Part shown: one piece after another, positions 50,319 to 63,561 of the stretch
How the letters are laid out: every line of letters starts with the position of its first letter
How positions within the stretch are numbered: position 1 is the first letter of the stretch
DNA from: Crambe crambe
Lineage: Eukaryota; Porifera; Demospongiae; Poecilosclerida; Crambeidae
DNA: 64,000 nucleotides
Reading direction: 5' to 3'
NCBI GenBank assembly: GCA_963924555.1
Contig: OZ004595.1
Location: 3,224,001 to 3,288,000 of the forward strand
Made by a program: the position numbers and the translations under genes
The notes under the pieces: generated by a model
Seen by the model: only the letters and a program-made list of their open reading frames with translations
Databases searched by the model: none
Told to the model about the DNA's origin: nothing

Positions 50319-53300
50319 ATGAGCTCTTCGAACCAGGTCAGAGATGTTGATACCGTCAATTCTTCGTTGCAGAAACCGCAACAGCAAGAAGAAGTGAAGT
50401 ACAAAGTCTACCCCGGCCGTTTCTATGTGTTGATAGTGACTGCATTACTTGCTATGACACAGAACATTGCGTGGCTAACTTTTGGACCCATTCCAGACCA
50501 AGCTAAAGCAGCATATGGACTCACTGATATAGAAATTACTCTCTTACCAGGTAGATAAACACAAAGGAGACACGCCCAATAACGAATTGAGCCACACCCA
50601 CTAAATATGTCCACCCACGCATAGGTGGATGCAGACCGATGGCTGCACTATTAAGCTCCATAGATCTATAGCTGCAGTCTTGCACCATTTATTAAAGTAT
50701 AGCCACAGTCTGCACCATTAATTATGCATAGATCTATAATTATAATAGTCACCATTAAGTACAAGTCATAGATTTATAGCGGCTGGTGAGATTTATTGCT
50801 AACAACTTATTGTAATGTTGATCTTGGCAGAGTACAGTCCCATTGCCTTCATCTTCTTGACCATCCCATTCACCTGGTTCCTCCATCGCTACGGCCTCCG
50901 TGTTTCTGGAATAGCCGGGGCATGGATACTAGCAGTGGGGTGTGGCATTCGCGTTTTCATCCCCTACGTCCCAAATGCCCACAATTGGATCTGGGTCATG
51001 CATATTGGGCACATCCTCATCGGTCTTGTTGGACTTCCCATTATGATTATGCCATCCAAAGTCAGTGCAGTGTGGTTTCCTGTCAATCAGCGAAGCTTTG
51101 CCACAGCTATCACTGCAAATGCTCAAGGTTTTGGAAGTGGATCTGGTTTTGTGCTGATTGCATACCTGACTGAGCAGTATGGAATCAGAACTATGCTGAT
51201 TGTGCAGGCCGAATTGGCTCTGTTTGTAGCACTGCTTGCCACCATTTATTTCCCACCTGGACCTCCCACTCCGCCTTCTCCTTCGGCCAAAGAAGAGAGA
51301 TCAAACTTTAAAGAGGCTTTCAAGCAGCTCTTGTGTAACAGGAACTTTCTCCTTCTTGCTCTCAGTGGTGGAATCATTACTGGTGCAGTCTTGTAAGTCA
51401 AATCATTGGGATAGTGCATGTAGTGTTGCATACTGGCAAAGTCCCCTAGCTCCACCCCCCTCCTTTTGAGTGGGTAAGGCACTTGGTACAAGGTATTCCA
51501 TAAAGGAGTTTTAGCCTCTATTATTGGAATCGTGCATGGATTAATAATCCCAATCATGTAGCAAGGAGTACAGTTTTACTATTAGTATTCATGCAAGCGG
51601 TACAGACACTATTATACTACTTGGCGGATGCTTAATTGTCTTTGGCAGGTCTTTTCCACAAGCAGGGTAACTTACCATGCTTTCAACATACTGCTGTTTT
51701 CTTGAATTTCGGTTGCTGTTAGATCTCAATTAAAAGTGTCCTTAAGGCATACAATGATAATTAAAATTGTATTCATGTGTACATAAACTTTCCACTTTGA
51801 TTACAGTGGTTTTGGATCTGTGATTGGCATCATTTTGAATCCTAGTTCTGGATTCAACAATGATGTTGTTGTCCATTCAGTGGATGAGTTCTTCTACAGC
51901 ATTGCCTGGCTGGGAGCTATATCGCAAATAGCAGGCACCATTTTTGGACAACTCACTGGTTTCTTTGCAGACAGGTAAGTGTAGTTGCTAGATTGCTATG
52001 TAAGGTACACTACATACATAATAATATAGTTAAGAATTAGATTCCTCGTGATTTCAGAGATTTTTATTCACCCTTTGATCTCATTGCATGCTCAAACTAG
52101 AGGTTTTTTTTTCCTCTTTCTTTTGCATTATTAGGTTTCAGCAGAAGTTCAAGCTGATTCTCCTAATCTTCATGTTTCTGACCACAGCTTTCGCATTGTG
52201 GTTCTCTCTCTCCATATATGGATGGGGAAGTAAGAACCCCATCAATTACTTCATTAGCTTTGCAATGGTCAACGTCTTTACCCTTGCTACCTTCCCAATC
52301 TTCTATGAGGCCATTGTAGAAAATACTTATCCAGTATCTGAAGGTTAGTGGTCATGTCATTTGGACTTTCTGGTCATGTGACTAAGTAAAAATTTCTTTC
52401 ATGGATTCCATGACTTTGAAACAAGGGAATTTATTAGCCTCCCGTTTTTTGTTTTTTTTTTTGTTTTGTTTTTCGGGGGGAGGGGGGAAAATAGGGCCTG
52501 GTATACACTGCTTGCGCATGTGCCAAATTTTCACGGAATTCTGTGAAAATAGGATACTATAGTTATACCATCTGTGTTACAGTAATGGGTATGGTTTGTC
52601 ATCTAGAGGCTCCCATATTGTTTTGCTGCTGCTGTTTTGCCTTGGAGATATCGAGAAGTGTTTTAGCGTTCCAAGAGATCGTCTAGCCATGACGGGCACG
52701 AAGGATCTATTATAGTACCTTTCTGAAAGCCTTCCTGAAATAAAGTAAAGACGGGGGTACCCAGTATGCTAGAGAATCAAGAGAAGAAAGTAGCTATTGA
52801 CTCGTGATCTATTAATCGTCATCGCTCTGCACGTCTAGGGTTTTGTGGTTAAATAATTTCATGCATACGCAAGCAGTGTACTGGGCCTGGGTACGAGGTT
52901 GGGGAATTTATATGGGGAAAGGGAAGGCAAACCCCAAAAATTTACTATATATACATTATTACTGCTAGCAGTAACATATACAGATAGTTGTTTGAATTGT
53001 TGCTCTTCCCAACTGTGATCATGCTGTTAATGTTTACACATGCAGGCACCAGTGTTGGAGGATTGGCACTGTCGACCAACATATTTACTCTCCTCTTTGC
53101 AGTAAGTCAAATAGACATGCATGCACTGTTTGAGACTGTCTAGGCATGATGATATTTCTTGATAGATCATTGGTCTGTCTGGTGTGTTCTCTGATTCTCA
53201 TCCTGAGAGAGCCAAGGCTATGGCATGGGTACTGACTGGATTATCTGCATTGGCCACGTATGTATGCACATCTACATTTTGTCTAATCAAGCCCATATTC

Positions 53301-53696
53301 ACTGGTACCAACCCACCCTACTGGTTGCTTTAGAATAATCATCCAATTAGCTTGTTTGATTTACTATATGTGGCATTTCAGAGACCCTTTACCGACCCAA
53401 GGGCCTTTCCCCAGATGGCTAGCATAGCATAGCAACCAGAATAGGAAATAGGTCCTACTATGCAGTTCAAGTTACTGTTATGATTGTGGGACGAGCGCAT
53501 ACCAAGGTCATCACAGAAAATACACTACAATGTTAGGACAGTATTATTATTCTTGTTTGATAGATTGCTGATATTGTTATTCAAAGACAAGTATCACAGA
53601 CTGACAGTAGATAAGAAGTCCATTGATAATAAAAACACTGGAATACAAGCCCACCATAGACCCAAAGATGAATCCACACCATTGCTCAAAGAGTAG
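50319..53696 (+). CDS. SLC49A4: MFS transporter, SLC49A4 (DIRC2)-like
   Basis: Seven exons: 50319-50550, 50831-51392, 51807-51974, 52135-52343, 53046-53101, 53166-53257 and 53564-53696. Phases match at every GT-AG junction, giving 483 residues, close to the usual size for this family. About 12 hydrophobic helices start with YVLIVTALLAMTQNIAWLTF. The ARQAYGL-like segment is AKAAYGLTDIEITLLPG, and YFPPGPPTPPSP ahead of the central loop recalls the YFPxxPPxPPS stretch of SLC49A4. SLC49 members are heme, choline or vitamin-related carriers; SLC49A4 is lysosomal. The C-terminus ESTPLLKE fits an acidic dileucine sorting motif (ExxxLL). Substrate cannot be inferred. The exon 1 donor (GTAGAT) is weak but is the only one that keeps frame. 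Confidence 0.85.
52490..52895. mobile_element. candidate TIR element in transporter intron 4
   Basis: GGCCTGGTATACACTGCTTGCG near 52494 and CGCAAGCAGTGTACTGGGCC near 52868 form imperfect ~25 bp terminal inverted repeats about 400 bp apart. No ORF and no certain target duplication. Confidence 0.5.
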
Positions 53697-53764
53697 GTAT
53701 TCACATTAGTAGAACGGTTATTTTTTACAAGTCATATTTTTATTTCATATTAATTATTATTATT

Positions 53765-53770
53765 TTTATT
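53765..53770 (-). terminator. polyadenylation signal for the polo-like kinase gene
   Basis: AATAAA on the minus strand, about 300 bp past the kinase stop codon. Use would place the kinase 3' UTR across the 3' UTR of the transporter gene. Confidence 0.45.
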
Positions 53771-53888
53771 TACTCCTGTTACATGTACACTCATTAAAAA
53801 ATTATACAAAATAATGATACCGCTGTCTAAATAGCTTTAGCTATTGGAGTAAATGCTTGCATTACAGTGACTTGTGTAGTGCATGTGC

Positions 53889-53894
53889 AATAAA
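53889..53894 (+). terminator. polyadenylation signal for the SLC49A4-like gene
   Basis: AATAAA about 190 bp past the TAG of the transporter gene. Confidence 0.5.
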
Positions 53895-54066
53895 TTGAAA
53901 CAAAAAGAAAGATGCAGGTACATACGGCTATAAATTAAACTTATTCTGGTTCCAAAATCTATCCCAGGAGCTATTATTATGGTTCCAAAGTCTATCCTAG
54001 GAACATAATTTGGTTCAAAAATCTTTGATGAGACCTAACCTGGTGCAGAAATAATAAGTAGAGTGG

Positions 54067-57190
<3,124 letters not shown>

Positions 57191-57682
57191 ACTGTACTTT
57201 CTAAAAAAAAAGGAGCAGCATATGAAGCAACTATGAAGGAAGGTCCTAAAATATGGAATGGGAACTTCCTAGCTACAGCAGGTGGCTAAAGGATGCATGC
57301 TATAGCTAGCTAGCTAAAGCTGGAAAATAAATCTGAAATGGGCAGTTTGCTTACTGATATGTCCTTTCAGGCCTGTAATCTGCGTACACAACAGCTGTCA
57401 AATTCTTAAGTGGGTTCCTTCTTGCCTATCTTGCCCTTCTTCGCTTGATTTTCAGAACAAAGTTTTGAATCAGAAGAACAGCGCCACCGCCAACAGTTTG
57501 AATTTCAAGGATCACATGACATTATTGACCAATGACATAGCTAGAGAGTGACACGCGCGCGCTGCTCGCTTTAATCATAAGGATATCCTCCGGGGCATCA
57601 TCTATGCTGTGAAAGTTTGCTGTCTACCTAGCTAGTATAACAGCTAGCTATTGAAAAGTATTCGTGACTAGATCTCAATGCT
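57191..57682. promoter_or_regulatory. bidirectional promoter region, PLK1 / SH3-GIY-YIG gene
   Basis: Start codons are 492 bp apart. It contains CCAAT at 57529-57533, GCGCCACCGCCAAC (57481-57494; E2F-like GGCGG on the kinase strand) and TTTGAA at 57497-57502, similar to CHR elements of mitotic genes. The motifs are short and untested. Confidence 0.4.
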
Positions 57683-60600
57683 ATGGCTTCAAAGAGCTGG
57701 AATGAACCTACTCACGAAGCAGAGAATGACAGCCCAGTGCCTCCGTTCACCAAATGCACTGCCATCAAGGACTTTGCAGGTAAGTTTAGCATTTTTTAAC
57801 TGTAGCTAGTAAAATTAGGACTGATGCATGTTGCCCCTCACCTGACCACAATATATAATAAGTCTGTTGCAATAACATATGCAGGTGAACAACCAAATGA
57901 TCTTCCCTTCAAACGTGGCGAGGTGTTGATTGTGATTGAGCCCTGCAATGTGGTGTACTGGTACCTCGCGGAAAACAACCAGGGCCAACGCGGTGTCATC
58001 CCTATAACATACGTCAAGGTACACAAAATAATTACTGGCCAACACATTGTTACATACATAGCTAGCTATGGTTGGAAAGACCAATGAGCCAGGGGGGGGG
58101 GGGGGGGGGGGGGGGGGGGAGGGGGAATTATATTTTGTGTGGTAGCTAGCCCTTTATGAGGATGGAAACACTATAATTTAGAGGTCCTTAAAGGACTTCG
58201 GAGCCAGATTATTCAATTTTGGATTCATTTGTAGACCAATTCTGAGACATACTAATTTCATTTTCAGTGTAGCTAATGAACTGTGTGTGCACCTACTTGG
58301 TGCATGAACTAACACAAATAACACTGTTTATGTTTATTGCATTTCATAGAATCTGATAGTGAATTAGAGTTTACATAAGCACAGTTCATAGTAGAATACT
58401 ATTGAAGGGAGATCTTTTCCTCGGTGTAGAAAATCTGGGGGGGTGAAGGGGGAAATCACCGTAATATGGAAGTTAGATTCCGTAAACTGTGAGATGTAAA
58501 GTTAACAACATAATTATGTATGATGGATCACTTAACGATGTGTGACTGGCTAGCAAACACTTATGTATACCTTTTCAAAGCTCTGAGTATACAATGGTTA
58601 AAGTATCACTCCCTTGGTAAACCTGCCTAACCATTAGAGGTTCCCTATTAGCAATACATCTTGTAACAATGCAGCTACACACTTCTAATGCGTCCTCTCA
58701 AAAGAAGCCTCCTCCTCCGCCCCCTCCTTCAGACTCTCCCTCCGGCAAACAATCAAACGCTTCTCCTCTCCTGCCTCCACTTCCTCCAAAACCAGCAGCT
58801 TCTCCCAGCAGTAGTTCCAGCACTAAATCATACATGACCTTCCCTAGGTGAGACTATTACAATGCCCCATTTTCACCAGTTCCAATTCCTAGCAAAAAAA
58901 AAAAAAACTGCTTTGTGGACTCTTTCATCAGATATAGAGTGGGATATATCTCTGAAAATCCATGCATGCAATTGGGAAAAAATTAGGACATTTTTTCTTT
59001 ATTCCATTCCACCCTGAAGTAAGCTGAGGACACCTCTAATTACCACCTCTCTGATCAGGACACCTAGCTCTCCAATCAGAACACCTCTCTCTCTTATTGG
59101 GACACCTCTCTAATTATCAGTACACTTTCTTCTGGTCCCAAAAGTGACACTCTGCATTGAGAAGATCCATGGTATAGAGTTGGTTCCCTTTTTATAGACG
59201 GATTAATGCATGCTCCCAGCAGTTATTCACCACAAGGCATATGAACTTCCTCTATATATGCTGTCAACCATATGCAGGTTAAATGAACCCATAAGTATGT
59301 TGTGGTGTTACAATGTTGTGTCATGTCAATAATAAATCTATGAATCGTGGAGCCTGTTGACTGTTGCAGAGGTTTTATTCACTCCAATATCAAGATTCAA
59401 TCTATGGGGTATGCCCCCCCCCTTTTTTGGTTCCCAAGCTGGGCCTGTAGTTAGAATGGTATGCTGTAATGTCATTTGACCATACCTATTGGCCCATTTA
59501 TATTTCATACATCATGTGTGAGTAGAAATACATAAAGAAACAGTCTGTGTATACATGACACATCCATATTACACTGTACTTTGGCTTGTACTTTCAAGGT
59601 CACAATCACACCTGTGAACCAACATGAAATAATTCCTCCCCTCCTGCACCCTTCCCCATATGTGTGCCCCTAAGTCCTGCAACCCCACCTATCTAAAAAT
59701 CCCGGATCTGCCCCCCTCCCCTAGATGGTGCACATTTCATGCTGTGATCATAATCATAAATCTGACCACTTGACTTTTTGTCCCCTGCCCTTTAAATATT
59801 AGGAGAACCCATGATAAGATACCAAATATTGTTTACTTGCACTTTAAATGCGTGTCTAAAAACATGATATTCCGTTACTGCACTGTTTATATGGCAGTTT
59901 ACTTTAGAAAGAAAACAATATCTAAAGATACCAACATGTTTGCTTTTGGGAATATGTATTATAAAGACTCTGATAGCGAGTTGAAACTAAATATGGTGTA
60001 ATATGTGATGCCTACAACTGAAACAACCATTTCTCCCTTAGATAGCCTATTGGGAACTAGTCATCATTACTATAGCTCAGTGGCTAAGAGGCAAAATAAC
60101 GAATATTACCTTTTGTACATCACAAGATGTCTTGAGAGGTTATTTTCTATTGTATGCCCATTTCATTAGAAGGTCTAGGCTACAGGCAAATTCCACTATT
60201 TATATTAGTATGTGTATATATATGTCCTCAGATTAGCCATGAACTCACCAGAGGGTGTCCGAAAGAAGGTGACTAGAGCACACTCCAATGAATTCTATGG
60301 AGCACAGTCCTCTCACAGCACACCCATCACTCACACCCCGTCACACATCTCTCCACCTCTTTCTCGGCAGTCTAATCACTCCCCTCCTCTGCCCCACACT
60401 CTTAACCCTCCTCTGTTCACACCCTCCCCTCTTCACAATGCCATGTCATCAGTCCCTCCCCCTCTCCCCTCCCCTCGTAACAAAGCCAAGGCAGTTGCTC
60501 CTCCAGTGGCCCCTAAAGTGTTCACCAAAGATCAACCACCTCTTCCCGAACAGCATGTATCATTACCATCATCATCATCAGCACAAACTCAAATCCAGTC

Positions 60601-62347
60601 CAGACAGTTACCACCTGCCCCTGGTGGTGCTAGTCTGGACCGTAAAGGTTCTTTATTGGATATTGATAGGCGACCACCAGCCCCCTTGCCTCCAGAGGTA
60701 ACTATGTATTTCTTTGTTGTTACTCTTTCTGCTTATAATCATGTATAGAAACAATCCCAAAATATACAAAAACTGTGATTAGCTGTGGAATGGATCTTCC
60801 TCATTATTACCGTAATTTTCAGAGTTAAATATCTTGGTGTTTGTTTTCATCAATAGATTCCCCCCCTAGGGACTGGCACATTCTGCCAGCATAGTTTTGG
60901 GAATAATAGGTCTATCAAAGCAGGAAGCATAATGCTGGCATAATAGGCTATCAAAAGTGAACTTCATGATTGATCTTGAATGTATTTATCATGTGTGCCT
61001 ACACTAGCTAACCTAGCTTGACCAAACTTGTCTGCTAATAGCTATTTACGTAGTCTTTCAAATACATATGACATCAGCTATGAGCATAATCAAAGAATAA
61101 TAGGTCAGTAAAAAAAGAATAATGACTTTATAAAGCTGGAATTAAAGAATAGAATAAAAAAAGCATAATGTGCCAGTCCCTCCCCCCCCCCCCCCCCAAA
61201 TAGGTACTATTGTTATGGTACACTCCAATGTACTTCTTGTTACTACTCTCAGCTAGCTGCATATGTGACAATCGAGGGTAGAAATCAAATGTTATTCGCG
61301 TTTTAGTCAAAGTTTACTTTTGTCATGACTGATGCTTTACAATACTGCCTTTCGAACTTTTTTTTTTTTTTTTCAAAGTAGAAAGCATGAATAGATTTCT
61401 ACCCTCGACTGTCACATATACTGTGTAAAACTTCTCTAGATACTAGTTTATCCCTTGAGGAAGGCCTGAGCACCAGACCGAAACATCGGATGAAAAAAGA
61501 ATTTTTTAAACAATGTACTTGTAGCTAGCTAAAGCTGTAGAGTGTTGTGTTGTTATTGATTTCCTCCCGTTTATAAACATTGCAGATGAAGTCCAAAAGT
61601 TCATCTAAAAATTACTCGCAAACATCAGTCACAAAATATAAGCATCAGAAGGACTTTGTACAGAACAGTGGGTGGTTCACACCTAGCCTTGAGACAGTGC
61701 TCTGCAAGATGATGTACAGTGGGCAGGTGACTGCTCTTACCTCCATCACAACTGGAATTTACATTTTCACGCACAAGCACCAGAGGACAAAGAGATATGT
61801 GGGGAAATCACGCACAGCATACCACGACCTCGTCCAGATGTTTCATCGGCTCTATGAAAAGAAGGAGAATAAACTCAGTGTTCTGGAGAGGGAGCTCAAA
61901 TTCAATAGTCCTGATGCAGAGCAGTGGACATTCAGAATTTACTCAGTCAGCAGTGCAGACTTGCTTGAAAGTGAGGCTAACAAGAGAATCTTGCAGAATA
62001 ATACATTGCATCCCAATGGTATGAACACTGAGATCAGGTTCTGTTCAAAGGAGTCATTTTATCTTTTTGCGGAAACTTATGCAAAGATGATGCGGGAGAA
62101 GGCTAGTATGTCTGTGAACCCTATCAGGGTGAGTTTAGTTCAATCTGTCATAGGTGTATATACATGAACATAGCTAGCCAGCAGCTATTTTATGAAGCTG
62201 CAAAGTAGGTCATCTCTAAAGAACCAACTTCTATGGATGGCAAGCAGGAAATAGGTCGATGCATGCTTAAATTGTTAGCAATTCCACATTGCATGCTAAC
62301 AGTTTCATTTTCTTTCCTTGCAGGCAGCAGCAAAAGGTTCACATTGA
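57683..62347 (+). CDS. SH3 / proline-rich / GIY-YIG nuclease-like protein
   Basis: Six exons: 57683-57779, 57885-58018, 58675-58847, 60232-60697, 61586-62128 and 62324-62347. All GT-AG phases fit, giving 478 residues. The SH3 domain (~25-76) has CTAIKDFAG, NDLPFKRGEVL, YWYLAEN and GVIPITYV. A Pro/Ser-rich region (~77-290) has PPPPPPP, LPPLPPKP and PPAPLPPE, all plausible SH3 ligands. The C-terminal exon encodes a GIY-YIG fold: TTGIYIFTH, RYVGKSRTAY, a Glu in LLESEANKRI and an Asn in HPNGMN. The helix Arg usually found about ten residues after YVG is not obvious. The last exon adds AAAKGSH. The join between exons 4 and 5 (donor GAG/GTAACT, phase 0) decides whether this is one gene; exon 5 begins with ATG, so a separate gene is the main alternative. 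Confidence 0.72.
58092..58119. repeat. G28 homopolymer
   Basis: Uninterrupted run of G in intron 2 of the SH3/GIY-YIG gene. Confidence 0.95.
58848..60231 (+). other. intron 3 of the SH3/GIY-YIG gene
   Basis: No exon recognised. It contains degenerate GGACACCTCTC units (59025-59115) and AT-rich sequence. Confidence 0.6.
60868..61197. mobile_element. candidate foldback element in intron 4
   Basis: GGGACTGGCACATT (~60869) and AATGTGCCAGTCCCT (61168-61181) are inverted copies about 300 bp apart, each flanked outward by a C/G-rich tract (C16 at 61182-61197). CATAATAGG occurs repeatedly between them. No ORF. Confidence 0.5.
61261..61419. repeat. inverted repeat with 26 bp arms upstream of the GIY-YIG exon
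   Basis: ATATGTGACAATCGAGGGTA (61261 on) pairs with TACCCTCGACTGTCACATAT (ending 61419) over 26 bp with one mismatch. A poly-T run lies between the arms. Confidence 0.85.
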
Positions 62348-62402
62348 TCAAACTTGACATTTCACTGACTAGCTTCACAATGATGTAATCGATTTGTATT
62401 TT

Positions 62403-62412
62403 GCGCATGCGC
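62403..62412. promoter_or_regulatory. NRF1-type palindrome GCGCATGCGC
   Basis: Lies 58 bp upstream of the chosen ATG of the next gene and 55 bp past the previous stop codon. Fits a compact TATA-less promoter. It also argues against the in-frame ATG at 62407 being the start, because that ATG is part of the palindrome. Confidence 0.5.
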
Positions 62413-62469
62413 TGTAATTCTTGCGCGCGCTGCCATGTCAGCAGGGACGCAAAATCTGTAGTCGTAATA

Positions 62470-63171
62470 ATGGCAGGAATTAATCCTCGCATCAAGCATC
62501 GTCATTCTCCGGACGTTCCTGCTGAACTTTTAAAACAAGATACTGAAGGGAAACCCACTGATGAAGGAAAGGACTCTGGTGAAAATGACACCAGCAAGGA
62601 GTTCGAAAAACGTTACGATCTTAAACCCAACTTCCATCTCGAATGTAGTGCTTGTTGCTGGACCTTTTTGGTAGATGTAAGAAGATATGAAAGGATTGCT
62701 GGTAAAGCTAATGTAGTGGAATTTGGGGAGCCATTGAATCCGGATGAGGAGAGAACTATATGCTTCCTCTCTTTCAGCAGAGAGCACGGTAAAATAATGA
62801 CAGACCGTATGTGTAAGCCTGATCAACGCGTTTCTCGAAGAGTTTCGTATGGCAGCTACACGTATCAGCTCTATACAAATGGCAAAGATCCCAAGACTGT
62901 CACTATAGGTGAACCAATTATTGCCCGATTGGAGTCAATTGCCACAAGTTATAGGAGAGATGGCGATTATTATTGTATGACAACCATTCTAGACAAGGAT
63001 ATTGCAGGTACCAGTATGAATTACTGCAATGCAGCTCTGTTTGAATTTTTCCGCATGAAAGATGATCAGGATCCATTGAAAGGAAAATGTGTTTATGAAC
63101 AAAGTCATCACGAATCTAACTCTATCTTTAGTCGAGTAAGGAGATTGTCAAGAGCACTACTGGGTAAATAG
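62470..63171 (+). CDS. single-exon protein of unknown function
   Basis: The ORF from ATG 62470 to TAG 63171 encodes 233 residues. This ATG has a favourable context (AATAATGG). An in-frame ATG at 62407 would add 21 residues but falls inside an NRF1-like palindrome. There is no signal peptide or TM helix. The first ~60 residues are charged and low-complexity (TEGKPTDEGKDSGENDTSKE). The rest looks globular, with a Cys pair (CSACCW), TICFLSFSREHGK, a Tyr-rich stretch (YGSYTYQLYTNGK) and a basic C-terminus (FSRVRRLSRALLGK). I do not recognise the family. It starts only ~120 bp after the SH3/GIY-YIG stop codon on the same strand, so shared transcription is possible. Confidence 0.65.
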   Translation: MAGINPRIKHRHSPDVPAELLKQDTEGKPTDEGKDSGENDTSKEFEKRYDLKPNFHLECSACCWTFLVDVRRYERIAGKANVVEFGEPLNPDEERTICFLSFSREHGKIMTDRMCKPDQRVSRRVSYGSYTYQLYTNGKDPKTVTIGEPIIARLESIATSYRRDGDYYCMTTILDKDIAGTSMNYCNAALFEFFRMKDDQDPLKGKCVYEQSHHESNSIFSRVRRLSRALLGK

Positions 63172-63561
63172 CCAAATGTGTTAGCTATGATCTTTTTGAC
63201 AGCAAAGCAGCAATAGCTACACTACTGAGCTAATAATGTTATTATAGCTTATAGCTACAGCTATTAAAATTAATGTTGATTGGGTACTCATTCTGTGGTG
63301 GAGAAAATGGGTGTGAAGTTGCCCCCTGCACCCAACTTTACTACTGTTGATCCATGACATGAAAACACCACAGCTGCATGTACTCATGAGTCTCTTCCGA
63401 AGTAAGCCCACTTTCGGTAAATATTATTAAGCATCTACAAAATCAGCATTTATGGACAGTGAGAAGTCGTGAGCACTAAGACATTTGGATGGCTGCTAAA
63501 AAAATTGATGTGGTAGAGAGATAACTCTTTAGCATAAAATTGTAATTCCACTAGTTTTGAG
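63172..63561. other. short intergenic region
   Basis: No coding sequence recognised; it would hold the 3' ends of two convergent genes. Confidence 0.5.

Noticed and set aside
50102-50350. 82-codon ORF overlapping the start of the SLC49A4-like gene
   Set aside because: It is out of frame with the transporter, lies in the shared promoter and 5' UTR, and shows no domain.
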